From: Ascochyta rabiei
Taxonomy: Eukaryota; Ascomycota; Dothideomycetes; Pleosporales; Didymellaceae
Assembly (NCBI RefSeq): GCF_004011695.2
Contig: NC_082408.1
Coordinates: 1,969,501-2,033,500 of the forward strand
Reading direction: 5' to 3'
Length of the DNA: 64,000 nucleotides
Position 1 is the first letter of the stretch. Each line of letters starts with the position of its first letter. This document shows, in pieces, positions 44,795 to 56,300 of this stretch. A program made the translations under genes and the position numbers. The notes under the pieces are model-generated. The model ran no database searches. It was not told the DNA's origin and worked only from the letters and a program-made list of their open reading frames with translations.

Positions 44795-46583
44795 ATGCCC
44801 TCCTTGGCACAATGGGCTGGCACGCCATCCATCAAAGGCTCGAGTGAGAGCACACGCATGGCGTTGCTCACAGCTTCGCTCATCGGCCTACAGTGCGTGG
44901 CCCCAGCAGCTTCCACCCCACACACTGCAGTACCTGCTAACACGCACAATCTACAGGATAACATGGAACGTCGAAATGACCTACTGCACCCCCTACCTCC
45001 TTGAGCTCGGCCTCACCAAATCCCGCATTTCCCTGGTCTGGGTCGCCGGTCCACTTTCAGGTCTGATCATGCAGCCTGTCGTCGGCGTGATCGCCGACCG
45101 CTCGACCTCGCGCTATGGTCGGAGACGCCCGTTCATGGTTGGCTGCACCATCCTTACATCCCTGTTCCTGCTGCTGCTCGGCTGGACAAAAGAAGTGGTG
45201 GCCTTGTTTGCGAGCGATAAGGAGACGATCAAGAACGCGACGATAGTGCTCGCCGTGTTCAGTATCTACGGCATTGACTTCGCAATCAACGCTGTGCAGG
45301 GCAGCTGTAGAGGTTTGATTGTAGACACGCTGCCAATTCCGAAGCAGCAGGCTGGGAGCAGTTGGGCAAGTCGCATGGTCGCTGTGGGGAGTTTGATTGG
45401 ATATGGTGCTGGGGCACTCAAACTTGAGGCTGTCTTCGGGACATTGCTGGGCGATACGCAGTTCAAGCAACTTACCGTTGTGGCGGCGTTCTGTTTGTGT
45501 CTGACCGTGGGGATCACAAGTTGGGCAGTGACAGAGAGGGTGTTGATTGGACGTGGTGGTGAGGAGAAGCTGAGTGCATTCAAGGTTCTTACCGATCTTG
45601 CAAAGTCGACGTTCGATCTGCCTGCGAGCATTAAAGCCATCTGCCATGTACAGTTCTGGGCATGGATAGGTTTGTACCAGATCGGAATCACTCGGCGAAA
45701 CCCGATTCTAACAACAAGACAGGCTGGTTTCCGTTCCTCTTCTACAGCACGACTTGGGTAGGTGAGGTCTACCTCCGCTACGATGCGCCCGCCTCTGTCA
45801 AGGCCTCAAACGACATGACTGGACAGGTCGGTCGCATCGGCTCGCTGGCGCTCATTGGTTTTTCGATCATCACATTTATCATGTCTGTGCTGCTTCCTTT
45901 CGTCGTCAAGAGCCCAGAAGGCGGAGAAGCTCCTTTTACCGCGCGGCCGCCTGCCAAAATCGCCACTCTCGTAGAGAAGGCTGGACGATTCAAGCCAAGC
46001 CTCCTCACGGCGTGGACAATCAGTCATGGCGTCTTCGCAGGCGCTATGTGTCTGGCACCCTTTGTTCAGTCTTTGCGCAGCGCCACCCTCATCATCGGCA
46101 TATGCGGCATGTACGTCTTCCTGAACCCCTACCAAATAGTAATATCTGGCTAACAGCTCCAGTTCCTGGGCAATAAGCTGCTGGGCGCCCTTTGCCTTCC
46201 TCGGCGTAGAAATAAACCGCCTCTCCTCAACACCGTCCTACGTCCCCCTCGGTCGCAACTCAATCGAGCTCGATACGCCTTCTACCCTGCACCTCGACCA
46301 ACCGGACTCCGAGGCGCAGTCCACAGGCGAGGGCAGCGGCAAGTACCTCGGTATCATGAACGTATACACGACGCTCCCGCAATTCGTCGGAACGGGAATC
46401 TCGTACGTCGTCTTCTCGCTGCTGGAGCCGGGGAAGAGTCCCGAGCTGAGTGACGCGCCGGAGGAAGAACATCACAGCACCGAAGGCGTCAATGCCATCA
46501 GCGTCTGTCTCTTCATTGGAGCAGTTTGCGCGGTTGTTGCTGCGTTCACAACTGTAAGGCTGGGCAAGATTGCGAGGTATTGA
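44795..46583 (+). CDS. Sucrose/maltose proton symporter (SUT, GPH superfamily)
   Basis: Four exons (44795-44892, 44957-45669, 45723-46110, 46163-46583) give 539 residues with about twelve membrane helices. It resembles fission yeast Sut1 and plant sucrose transporters: the N-terminus MPSLAQWAGTPSIKGSSEST leads into TWNVEMTYCTPYLLELGL, and the loop after helix 2 has DRSTSRYGRRRPFMV, the RxGRRRP signature of the family. Later conserved parts are GSCRGLIVDTLP and SWAISCWAPFAFLGVEINRL. It should import disaccharides (alpha-glucosides such as maltose or sucrose) with protons; specificity cannot be read from sequence. The start is supported by alignment of the SES-R-M segment before helix 1. It sits tandem with AVT1, about 0.9 kb downstream. 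Confidence 0.88.
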
Positions 46584-48110
46584 TTCATTTAAACATTTGT
46601 TAAGAGGTACTGTGTAGAAGTGAGTTGGCAACAACATGTATTTGTTCAATTGTTGGACACTTTTTGAAATATACTATCATCCCCGTTCAACGTGTAGCTC
46701 TTCTAATGACAAAGAAGTTCGGCCAGCATAAGATTAATAACCTCGATCAGATATCTCAGCATCCCATCGACCGTCCATCTGCAACCATCTCCCTTTCTAT
46801 CCACCCACAAAGGGCATATAGAACCCTGTGCATCCGAGCACTGATCTCCACACGGCTATGCGTCAGTTGGACAGCCCAATGTCTATGTGCAGATTGAACG
46901 TCGGTGCCTGGACGTATATATTGTTGGGTGCCGTTAGATGCAGGGATGTCGTTAGGTCGCCGCTTTGGCTTGGGTGTAATGAGACAAATGAGGGGATGAC
47001 GGTGGATGATGGGAATGATACTGCTTATACTCGCATCTCGGCGTTGAGCCGTGGTGATAAGGACATGGTTGGAAGTGTGCTTTGAGAACTGTGAGTCATT
47101 TGTGGACCATTGATGCTTTGTGTTTTATTTGGTCGTTGGGCAGCTCTGGGAGCACATATGTAGACGATGAATCTCTCTCATGTCTACACCGAACAACAAG
47201 ATGGAGCACACGATCTGGTGACTACAAGCTTCCAGCCCGACGGACATAAGCACCCGGCATTCGGTACTATTTCTAAATTGGGACTTGGGTCAGAGTGACA
47301 TGCAAGCATTCCCTTCCCCAGTCCATGGCGCTTGCCTCTTCAGGGCATCTGCTTAGTGAAAGGCGGCGGCGGGTAAGTTTTCTAGCAAGAAATTCTTGTA
47401 GCACCCCCGCTTTCTTCTAGAACATTGGGAAAGTGTGGCTAGAAAGCTCTGCGTAAAGTACGAATGCATGCAGGGCTCCCAAATGACTAGAGAGCAACCT
47501 TGCAGCAGTTGATCTCTGCAAGTCATCTCAAGGTTCTGCGTCAGGTTGGCCAGGCTGGCGAGCGAGAGACGACAGCTCAGTGGCGCTTCTGGGATGCTGT
47601 CATTCCTGGCCGTTCAAGGCGGCCAATCTGTGGAGGAACGGGTGCAGCAAAGGGAAGGATCAAAGAAAGGTGCCTGCGCGGCCAATGTCGGCCCTGCCGT
47701 GGTAACGACAGGCCATACCTGGCAACTGCTGCGAGTGATGTGTATTGGCAGATAGAATTGAGTCGCTGCTTCTCGTGGAGGTGCATGGCCAGAAACACGT
47801 GCAGCGCCTCGACGGCACAGCAGTGAAAGGCTCAAAACCCGTCCAGCCTCCACGCAACATACAATAAACCACGCACTAGCAGTCTTTCAGCAGTCCAAGC
47901 ACGCTATCGTGCACCCGTGCCACCGTCTACGCGCCTTCAGCTTGGACGGCCATTCTTTCACGCTCGGCCTGCCGCTAATCGTAGCCCGCCAAAGTTCACG
48001 CTAATCGCCCCTCTCAGTCCCGCCGAAAAGCTGTAGACGCACTCACCAACTCACAACATCCCTCAACATTTTGCCACCTTGCGTCGCGGAACCACAAAAC
48101 CTCTGCCAAG
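46584..48110. other. Intergenic region, 1.5 kb, no gene seen
   Basis: Short ORFs on both strands lack recognisable motifs. The last 150 bases before NAP1 are pyrimidine-rich and look like a promoter/leader. A lineage-specific small gene cannot be excluded. Confidence 0.4.
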
Positions 48111-49630
48111 ATGTCTGAGCCGATCCGCAATAAGAAGATGGACTCCATCTCCGCTCCGTAAGTCTCTTTCTGCCCCACGACACCTTTTTCCCGGCACCCT
48201 ACCACGCAAACTCTCTGCCCTAACCGCCGCCATGGACGTCCCCAGGTCTAACAAGCAGCCTACCAGCACACCGCAAAACACACCCGCCAACGCCGCACCC
48301 ATCTCGTCGCGCGCCCAACAGCCCACTGTTGGCACTATCAACGAAGGTATGTCGCACTCACTTTTCTGTTCTGTTGTCAGGTTGCCCCTCCAACCCCGCG
48401 TCCTCGCGCTACAGGCGTTCCTGACCGCTAATTCGAATTTTCACAGAGGAGCTTGACCGCGCCGCCGCTGGACTGTTCGCTGCAAACCCCGCCCTGGTCT
48501 CGATGATGCAGGCAAAGCTTGGCTCTCTCGTCGGCCGCTCAAGTGGCTACATTGAGTCGCTGCCTGGCTCCGTCCGCCGCCGTGTTGCGGGCCTGAAGGG
48601 TGTCCAGAAGGAGCACTCCAAGCTCGAGGCCGAGTTCCAGGAGGAGGTTCTCCAGCTCGAGAAGAAGTACTTCGCCAAGTTTACACCCCTGTACGAGCAG
48701 CGTGCGAAGATCGTCAACGGTTCCACCGAGCCCACAGAGGAGCAGGTCAAGGTTGGCGAGCAGGAAGACGAGGATGAGGAGGACGATGACGAGGAGCAGC
48801 CCGAGAAGGAGCTCAACAAGGACGAGGGCAAGGACGTCAAGGGTATCCCAGAGTTCTGGCTGAGCGCCATGAAGAACCAGATCTCGCTCGCCGAGATGAT
48901 CACAGACCGTGACGAGGCTGCGCTGAAGAGCCTCACCGACGTCCGTATGGAGTACCTCGACCGCCCCGGCTTCCGCCTCATCTTCGAGTTTGAGGAGAAC
49001 GAGTTCTTCACCAACAAGACCATCACCAAGACCTACTTCTACCAGGAGGAGAACGGCTACGGTGGCGACTTCATCTACGACCACGCCGAGGGCGACAAGA
49101 TCGACTGGAAGGCGGGCAAGGACCTCACCGTCCGTGTCGAGAGCAAGAAGCAGAGGAACAAGAGTGAGTTGCCTGCTATTCTCTTATTTGTGCAAAAGAC
49201 TAACATCCTACAGACACAAAGCAGACCCGCGTTGTTAAGAAGACCGTCCCCACAGAGTCATTCTTCAACTTCTTCGACCCCCCGAGCCCTCCCCAGGATG
49301 ACGACGACGCTTCCTCCGACATTGAGGAGCGTCTCGAGCTCGACTACCAGCTCGGTGAGGACATCAAGGAGAAGCTCATCCCCCGCGCCATTGACTGGTT
49401 CACCGGCGAGGCTCTTCAGTACGAGAACATTGAGGACTTCGACGAGGGCGAGTTCGAGGACGAGGACGATGAGGATGAGGACGAGCTCAGCGACGACCGC
49501 GACGAGGATGAGGAGTCAGATGACGAGGTAAGCAAGAACCAGCCTGCTGTTCAATCGCAACACACTCACAGATTTTTAGAACGACGGCACAAAACCCAAG
49601 CAGGAGGCTGCTGAGTGCAAGCAGAGCTAA
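48111..49630 (+). CDS. NAP1: Nucleosome assembly protein 1
   Basis: Histone H2A-H2B chaperone. Five exons (48111-48157, 48246-48346, 48447-49163, 49214-49527, 49580-49630) encode a protein of about 409 residues. It shows the long dimerisation helix region ([20 protein letters not shown]), the conserved [40 protein letters not shown] and [12 protein letters not shown] followed by [20 protein letters not shown]. The C-terminus is a long Asp/Glu tail. The protein ends CKQS, a CaaX-type farnesylation signal; animal and yeast NAP1 proteins also end in CaaX boxes. That signal sits in a separate 51-nt last exon, after a phase-0 intron. Acts in nucleus and cytoplasm. Confidence 0.96.
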
Positions 49631-50515
49631 ATGTCTTGTTCGACCATTTTTCTTCGATGACATCTCAGGGCATTGGGCTTGTTTCAATCTAGATGGCACT
49701 CCTGGCTGTGACAGGCTCGCAACCTGACTCTTTCTCGTTACCCTTGCACAGCACTACATGTTTTCCCGCACGGCGTATCATTGCATCAAAAGAGCAGGAC
49801 GCCGATGGGGGTGGTCGATCTAGCTATACATGAACTATACCGGGTCTTCCTCCCTCGATCCACTCCGCTCAACCCTAATAGTTCCTGCATACACTTCTCC
49901 TTTAGGCACACCATGTCCGGCAGCAACAGGATTCAGACACACTTGGTTTACGGTACCTGGATGTTTGTTACATGGACTGGTCGTGTCACGCACACGAGGG
50001 AGCGATGAGCAGCGGATGACTTCACGACTACAGCGATGGATAGTAAAAGTTTGGTATATAGAGCGAAACGAAAGAAATGAACAGCGAGTTTACACATGAA
50101 TTGAGCTGCATGCGTCTGGGAACGTGTGATTCGATGTGTTGTCAAAGAATTCAACTTAGTTTTGCATGGTACCCAGGAACCAACAGAGGTTTCGTATATA
50201 CCAGCTCGCTACAAGTTGGCCACAGGCACTCTTCTTTCTATTACTTGCTTGTTTGTACGAGGTAATGAAAGCGACGTGCCTTACAGGCTAGTGCGGGGTA
50301 GCATGCTTGGTGGGGGTCAGATCAGATCTGGACGGGCAGAACTTCGGCTCAAACAAATTTCGAGAAGTTGCGACAAACAGCCAAACACAGCACCAAACTT
50401 ACTATAACAAAGCTTCTTCTTTTTTTCTCACACATCATCCAGGCTCATAGAGTTTTTTTTTTCTTTTCGATCGCAAGCCTCACATCGCATCTATCGTCTC
50501 GGAGTAACGCACACC
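49631..50515. other. Intergenic region
   Basis: Between NAP1 and FAP7, same strand. No gene seen; a T run at about 50451-50465 lies in the FAP7 leader. Confidence 0.4.
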
Positions 50516-51155
50516 ATGGCGCGCAAGAACCCCAACATCATCATCACTGGCACACCCGGTGTAGGCAAGACAACACACACAGAGCAGCTGGCAAGGGCAA
50601 CAGGACTCAAGCATGTTTCCGTCAACCAGATTGTCAAAGACGAAGGGTTCCATGAGGGCAAGGATGAGGAGACGGGGAGCTGGATTGTCGACGAGGACAA
50701 GGTACGTCCTTTTCCACACTTGTGTTCGTATGGGGACGTGATACTCGCGATGCCGCGCCGTGAGAAGCATGCTGCTGACAAGTTTTTTTCTTTTCCCCCC
50801 ACAGCTCCTAGACTACCTCGAAGAACGCAACATATCGGAAGAAGGCGGTAACATCCTCGACTGGCACGCCTGCGATCTTTTCCCCGAGCGCTGGATTGAT
50901 CTCGTCATTGTCCTGCGCTGCGACTCTACCGTGCTCTACGATCGCCTCACCGCCAGAGGGTATAAGGACAAGAAGCTCGATGAGAACATGGATAGCGAGA
51001 TCATGCAGGTTCTGCTTGATGAGGCGCGGGAGGCGTACAAGGAGGAGATTGTCGTTGAGCTGCGGAGCGATAGTGCGGATGATGTGGACGGGAATCTGGA
51101 GAGGATTGAGCAGTGGATTGAAAACTGGAAGAAGGATCGCAAGGACGAGGAGTAA
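50516..51155 (+). CDS. FAP7: Adenylate kinase isoenzyme 6 (FAP7), ribosome assembly ATPase
   Basis: Nuclear NMP kinase/ATPase required for the final cleavage of 20S pre-rRNA to 18S, acting with uS11. Two exons (50516-50701, 50805-51155) give 178 residues. Exon 1 has the P-loop IIITGTPGVGKTTHTEQLAR and the NMP-binding segment VSVNQIVKDEGFHEGKDEE. Exon 2 has LDWHACDLFPERWIDLVIVL, the conserved DxHxxDxFPE motif, then LRCDSTVLYDRLTARGY and an acidic/Lys-rich helix. The phase-0 intron sits just after DEDK, before LLDYLEERNISEEGGNI. It is convergent with HAM1, with 80 nt between stop codons. Confidence 0.96.
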
Positions 51156-51235
51156 GGGACAGCACACCGACGAATGAGAAGAAACGCGGCTCTGAACTGC
51201 TTTTATGGTAAGTCTACTTTGGTGTTTTGTTCCTT

Positions 51236-52003
51236 CTACGCGTCGGTTCTGGCGGCCAGCCACTCCTTCAGCTTGTCCAGCGCCTTGCCACGATGGCTGA
51301 TCTTGTTCTTTTGTGCCTTCTCCATCTCCGCGTACGTCGTGCCTTCGTACTCGAAGCACGAGTCCCAGCCTATCCTTTAATTAGCACTCCACTCCAACTC
51401 ACTACGCTCTACTCAGAGTCCGATTTGCTTACCAAAGACAGTAGGCCCCCGACTCGGCACCAGCTTGCCATCCGTCCGTCCCTGAAACGTAATGGGCTCG
51501 TGGCCAGGTCCCTCGCAGTACCCGAATGTGCACACGGCCTGTGCAGACTTGTCATCGAAGCCCGCAAGCATCTTGTGCAGCTCGAGGGGTCCGAGGGAGA
51601 GCATGAACCATTTGCTGGTTTGTTGCATTAGCACACGAGACGAATGGGGTTAGTCATGATGATGACGGGGGGAAGTGGTACATGTAGGGTCCTGGAAGGT
51701 CGTTCATGGCTTTGAAGCAGAGACATGTGTCTTCGACCAAAACGGGTCCACCAACCTTGCGTTCGACGTTAGTAAGATATTCAACTGAACCAATTGGACT
51801 GGATGCCAATAACTCACTGCTTCTGCTGCCCGGCGTGCCTTGTCGAGCGTGACTTCCTCAACCGTGCCCTGGATCTCGACCAGGTCGACATTCTGGTTTC
51901 GCAGCTCAATGACGCCGTCCAGGATGGCTTGGACTTCGGCGAGCTTGTTCTTGTTGCCGGTGATGAAGTTGAGGTGCTTGGGCACCGTTGTTGTGGACGA
52001 CAT
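51236..52003 (-). CDS. HAM1: Inosine triphosphate pyrophosphatase (ITPase)
   Basis: Hydrolyses ITP, dITP and XTP to monophosphates, removing non-canonical purines. Four exons (52003-51818, 51755-51682, 51614-51433, 51369-51236) give 191 residues, the usual length. Motifs are [16 protein letters not shown] at the N-terminus, [20 protein letters not shown] (usual family segment with the substrate-binding Glu-Asp), [20 protein letters not shown] and the C-terminal [20 protein letters not shown] with the SHR motif. The third intron rejoins [13 protein letters not shown]. All phases agree. Confidence 0.96.
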
Positions 52004-52832
52004 GTTGGGTTGGTCTGGTAATTGGGGCCTGGAACTGCGTAGCTTGAGGCTCTTAGCTAGCTTGACTGTGACGTCTACAGATGGAAAGTCTTGAGGCTCT
52101 TGGATGGTTTGTGGTGGCGTTTGATGGCCCAGCTGAGAGAAGATGCAGACCGGATCGAAAGCCGCACGTGGTCGAATACTCTAGTGCTGTCAGGTTAGTG
52201 AGCAAGGCAATCGAGATCCGGTGAGATCATATACCAAGATGAAAGCTTTTAGCAGTCTATTCCGCAGCTTTGATAACGGTGATGCTATAAGCAGCAAGGT
52301 CTCACTGTCGTAGCGGAATTAGTTGTGAAAAAGGGCTGAAGGGCGCATCTGGCTGTCTCGCAATAAGACTCGCAGAGGTGGCTATAGGGCTTAGATTGCG
52401 ACGTACTGGGTAGCTGAAATCCTAGCTTCTGAATGGATGCAACGAGTTTCCAAGGTCGTCTCCAACACAGTCGAAAGCTGCACGACAAAAGGCGGGGGTC
52501 TATCTTTGGGCATGGAAGCGAGGGCGCTATGGCCCGGAGAGGAAAAGAAAACACCTAGCGCTGCATCGAATGTGACCTTGCCTTCCAACCACCATCCTAC
52601 CCTCGAAAAGTAGCGTCCCATTTCAGAGCCCTACCGACAGCCATCACTCCTATTCGTCCTTGTGTGCGGTACACCAGACACGATTTGGATGCGGCTCGTA
52701 GCACGCGTTGGTCTACTGTCAGAGCCTCACATCATCGCGCGCACCTGATCCGGGGTTCGGTCCGTCAGCTTCGCAGACGCTCACCTGGCATCTCAAAGAA
52801 CTCGGTGTTGACGATATCGACGCAAAGGGAAC
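52004..52832. promoter_or_regulatory. Divergent upstream region of HAM1 and the P450-like gene
   Basis: 829 bp without a supported gene. Short ORFs have no motifs. Confidence 0.4.
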
Positions 52833-54830
52833 ATGGCATCGCTCAAGGGTCTGTTTATGGCTGTGTATGCCTCGAATGGCATCATAAGGACGCTCTTCCT
52901 GCCATCATGGTACATCCTGTTGCTCAGCCCTTTCACAGCAGCGCTGGCTTACTACTACGGACTCGGCCAAACATTACAAAACCTCGTAGGCGAAGACTTC
53001 TCTTGGTTCGACGTCCTGCCGCAATTTGCAATCTCTGCCGTGTTTCTACTTCTCCCAACAAGATTGCTCTCTGGCTCTGGAGGTGCAAGCAAGAGCAAGG
53101 ATGGCGGAAAGAGCAGGGTACAATCGCTGCCATACTGGATTCCGGGACTTCGACACTTTGGGAGCATCGTCTCAGGTGGAGAAGAGTGGTTGAGGGGAAT
53201 CAGGAACTCGTCAACCAGCAGCATCATCTCGTACAGGGCAGCTGGTGCAAAGCACAACGTTGTGCTCTCGGAATCTGCGCTGAGCCAAATCTACAGGCAA
53301 TGGAATGACCTACACGAGCACAAATCCTCCAGATGGGCTGTACTCCGCAACGTGTTTGGTATGCCGAGGAACTTCGAAATCGAATATTTTGCGGTCCAGC
53401 CCAAGATCCAGGATGCCATTGACACTGAGATCTTCAAGTCCGAGTCGATGGAAGCTCTGATCTCAGTATCCCACAAGGTCCTCTCAGACACTCTGCCGGA
53501 TCTGGTCACATTCAATTCGTCGATTGTTGATCAGATGCAATGGGAACGAGTGGCCACTATGGAGCTGACGGACGGGACTGCAGAAGCGGAATTCGATTTC
53601 TTTACCTTGATCAATGACTTTTGCTGCAATGCCATAATTGGCCCTATTGCTGGCGCACAGTTTCCTGAATCGTATCAACTGCTGGCTTCTGATCTAGCGG
53701 ATGTCAACAGGCACTACTACGCACTGTCGCTTGGTTTGCCACGATTGTCGCCAATCCAAGGCCTACCGACAGCAGCATTAGCTAAGATCAGGCTTCTTCA
53801 TAACTTCACGAAACTGTTCCAGGAGCTCACAGTACCGAAAGTCAGACGGGTTCCAGACGACGATGAAAGCTTGAGTGGAGAAGAGACAGATGCTGACACA
53901 TCGACTCCACTTGCAACACTGAATGAGCTGTTCACGAAGCACGACGTGCCTATCTCGGCGCGAGCATCTATCGCCCTTGACCTGGTACACGGCATCGTCG
54001 CTGAAGTTGTCCCACTCGTCTTTTGGACGCTTCTCCATGTGTACTCCTCTTTGGCCTGGCCACTAGTGCAGAGCGAACAGGAAACACCATTCGCAAAGAT
54101 CAAAGCAGAGACCAAGTCATGGGCACAAGCTATCCAGCCTCCATCGGTTCACCCTTTGTTTCCCGCCCCACCAGAGATCTCATTCACCTCCACCACTCAA
54201 ACGATCACTCCAACCTCCTTCCCATACCTGCGCTCTTGCATCAACGAAGCTCGACGCCTCTATAGCTCCTCAGCTACCATGTGCACAATCACAAAGCCCA
54301 CGACTCTAGACGAGAAAAGTCTGCGCCCTGGGGTCCAGGATCAGTGGGAGCTAGACGCGGGCTCCTATCTTGACGTCGGTCTGTCAAAAAGTCTGATCAA
54401 TACCTCACCTGCAAACTATCCCTCGCCTGAAACATTCAAACCAGACCGCTTCGTCAAGTCTGCAGCACCCTCGTCCATCGTATCCCCGGTCGACGCTTCA
54501 GAGCCGTACAAGACCGCACTGCTAGTCTCCATCTTAGCCGGCATCATCCAGCTGTGGGAGATCAGCCCCGCACCGAAGAAGACATTCGTGGAGAAGATGA
54601 TTGAAATCCGTGATGAAGTGCATGCAGGCGCTGCGTCTCTCGATGATGACGGGAAGGCCACCAAGAGCAACGGCAGGGCGGTGCAGGGCGGGCAAGAGAA
54701 GAAGACGGGTGTCTGGGTTCTGCCCAAAGCGCTCGATGCTGCGAGTATCAAGGTCCCGAAGAGCAACGTCAGGGTCAGGATTAGGAGGAGGGAGAACCTT
54801 CCACCGCCGAAATCGCCAAGGAAGAGATAG
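52833..54830 (+). CDS. P450-like membrane protein lacking the haem-cysteine loop
   Basis: Single exon, 665 residues. The N-terminus has hydrophobic segments (LFLPSWYILLLSPFTAALAY, then VLPQFAISAVFLLLP) like a microsomal P450 anchor. The middle and C-terminal parts follow the P450 fold: a PLVFWTLLHVYSSLAWPL helix like helix I of CYP7/CYP8-class enzymes, the K-helix ExxR (INEARRLYSSS, Glu472 and Arg475), and FKPDRF (residues 535-540). In a true P450 the FxxGxxxCxG haem-thiolate loop comes next. Here about 25 Ser/Pro-rich residues without any Cys lead straight into LLVSILAGIIQLWEI, the equivalent of helix L. The frame is intact, with no premature stop, and an extra basic tail of about 80 residues ends the protein. 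I infer a non-catalytic paralogue, or a protein with a new role. Confidence 0.75.
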   Translation: MASLKGLFMAVYASNGIIRTLFLPSWYILLLSPFTAALAYYYGLGQTLQNLVGEDFSWFDVLPQFAISAVFLLLPTRLLSGSGGASKSKDGGKSRVQSLPYWIPGLRHFGSIVSGGEEWLRGIRNSSTSSIISYRAAGAKHNVVLSESALSQIYRQWNDLHEHKSSRWAVLRNVFGMPRNFEIEYFAVQPKIQDAIDTEIFKSESMEALISVSHKVLSDTLPDLVTFNSSIVDQMQWERVATMELTDGTAEAEFDFFTLINDFCCNAIIGPIAGAQFPESYQLLASDLADVNRHYYALSLGLPRLSPIQGLPTAALAKIRLLHNFTKLFQELTVPKVRRVPDDDESLSGEETDADTSTPLATLNELFTKHDVPISARASIALDLVHGIVAEVVPLVFWTLLHVYSSLAWPLVQSEQETPFAKIKAETKSWAQAIQPPSVHPLFPAPPEISFTSTTQTITPTSFPYLRSCINEARRLYSSSATMCTITKPTTLDEKSLRPGVQDQWELDAGSYLDVGLSKSLINTSPANYPSPETFKPDRFVKSAAPSSIVSPVDASEPYKTALLVSILAGIIQLWEISPAPKKTFVEKMIEIRDEVHAGAASLDDDGKATKSNGRAVQGGQEKKTGVWVLPKALDAASIKVPKSNVRVRIRRRENLPPPKSPRKR

Positions 54831-55164
54831 ACTGCGTCACGCGGTCAACTGCTTAATATGGAGGCTAGTAAATATGCAACGCCACAAACTTCCATCTTGA
54901 CATCGCTTCTGAGTAGATGGTAGTTGTAGCAATGGCAAGTTAGACACGCCTCCACATCATCTTCAATGTTCTCTCGAGTGCAGTGCAAGGATGTGAATTG
55001 ATAACGAAATCCGGCCCAGCGGGAAAAGTAAAGTATCCCAAAAGAAGCGAATCAACTAAGCGTATCGAAGTGAAGCATCCAAAACATCAGCCCGTCATCA
55101 AGAAGAAACCACCATGACAATAACTCTCGCGCGCCTAAGATACGCCTAATCTCTGCCAGCCCAT
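54831..55164. other. Convergent intergenic region
   Basis: 3' flanks of the P450-like and expansin-like genes. Nothing else seen. Confidence 0.4.
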
Positions 55165-56300
55165 CTAAGAGAAGTTGCTTGCAGCCTTCTTGGTGGTCAG
55201 GGGAGCAATGCTGACGTTCTTGACGATGATGGTCTGGCCGGTGATGCTGGTGACCCTGACGTCGACGGCCGAGGTTCCGAAGCCGGAAGAGTATTGAAAG
55301 TAGTTGTAGTCCTGCCTCTGGGTCTGCTTCCAGGTCTTGCCGCCGTCAGTGGAAGCCTCGAGGCTCTTGATGCCGATGTTAGCGTTCTGGACCTGCATGC
55401 TGAACCAGTAGGCGCTGGTGCCCTCCTTGTTCTTCAGGACGATGGGCGAGGTAATGCCGCAAGGGACAAAGTCCCAGCTGATGGCGATCACGCCGGCGCT
55501 GGGGTTGGAGAGCTTGTTGAAGGCATCAGGGTACAGGTCGAGATGGTTGACTCCGCAGCCGGGGCACTGGTCGGTAACCATGGCGGTGATCTTGTTGCCG
55601 GCAGGTCCGGTGACGGACACACACCTTCCGCAGCTACCGGCACCATCCCAGTTGGAATCAGAGATAGCGGTGCCGAAGAGGGACGAGGAAACGGTATATC
55701 CAGTGAAGCTAGGAGCTTTTGTTAGATATCCTTGTTCAAGTATTGTGTCGAACGAGGTTCTTACCTGCACTTGCCGCCAGAGGTGTTGCCGCCATAGAAG
55801 GTAGCTTGACCGGACTTAGAGCCAGCAGCGGATACGGCCTTGACCTTAACGGCCTTGACGAATGAAGAGGGAGCAGCTTGGGCCTCGTACGCGGAGGAAG
55901 ACTCAAAGGTGGGAACAGGAGTTTCGCTGGTTTCGCTGGACTGGCTGTATCCCTGTCCAGGAGCGTAGGTTGGCACTGGTGTCTCAGTGACGGCAGAAGG
56001 TGTGTAGTCAAGCGACACGCTGGAGACTGTGGGCTGAGGGCGACCAGTGTGATTGCCGTAGGTTCCATTGGGGTAGCTTCCCCAGTGCAGGCCGGTTGTA
56101 GATGCCTCAGCTGAAGACGAAGAACCAACAGTGATGGTGTTGGTAATGCCGATGGTGCTGGTAATGTAACTGTAGCTCACCTGGCTAGGCTGGACAGTTA
56201 CGTAGGACGTCTCGGTTTCAGTGACAGTGAGCTTGTTGCAGCCCTGCTGGGCGAGAGCAAAGCCTACAAAGGGGACGATGGAGAAGATGGTAGACTTCAT
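55165..56300 (-). CDS. Secreted expansin-like protein (double-psi beta-barrel)
   Basis: Two exons (56300-55765, 55708-55165) give 359 residues. Signal peptide MKSTIFSIVPFVGFALAQ is followed by a Ser/Thr/Pro-rich linker of about 140 residues that is probably O-glycosylated. Then comes the expansin domain 1: SGQATFYGGNTSGGKCSFTG, DGAGSCGRCVSVTGPAGNKI and AMVTDQCPGCGVNHLDLYPD. The Cys pattern and the DQCPxCG/HxDL segment are those of the RlpA-like double-psi barrel. The last 100 residues, with YWFSMQVQNANIGIKSLEAS and DGGKTWKQTQRQDYNYFQYS, match the carbohydrate-binding second domain of expansins. Such proteins loosen cellulose-containing walls without hydrolysis; a role on plant material is inference. 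The junction codon is split (AG|C) at GGKCSFTG. Confidence 0.88.

Noticed and set aside
46828..47085. ORF of 85 codons considered as a small gene
   Set aside because: No recognisable motif and no promoter-like leader; composition is typical of intergenic DNA.
55294..55725. 143-codon plus-strand ORF opposite the expansin-like gene
   Set aside because: No motif; the minus strand has a signal peptide, an expansin domain and a consistent intron.
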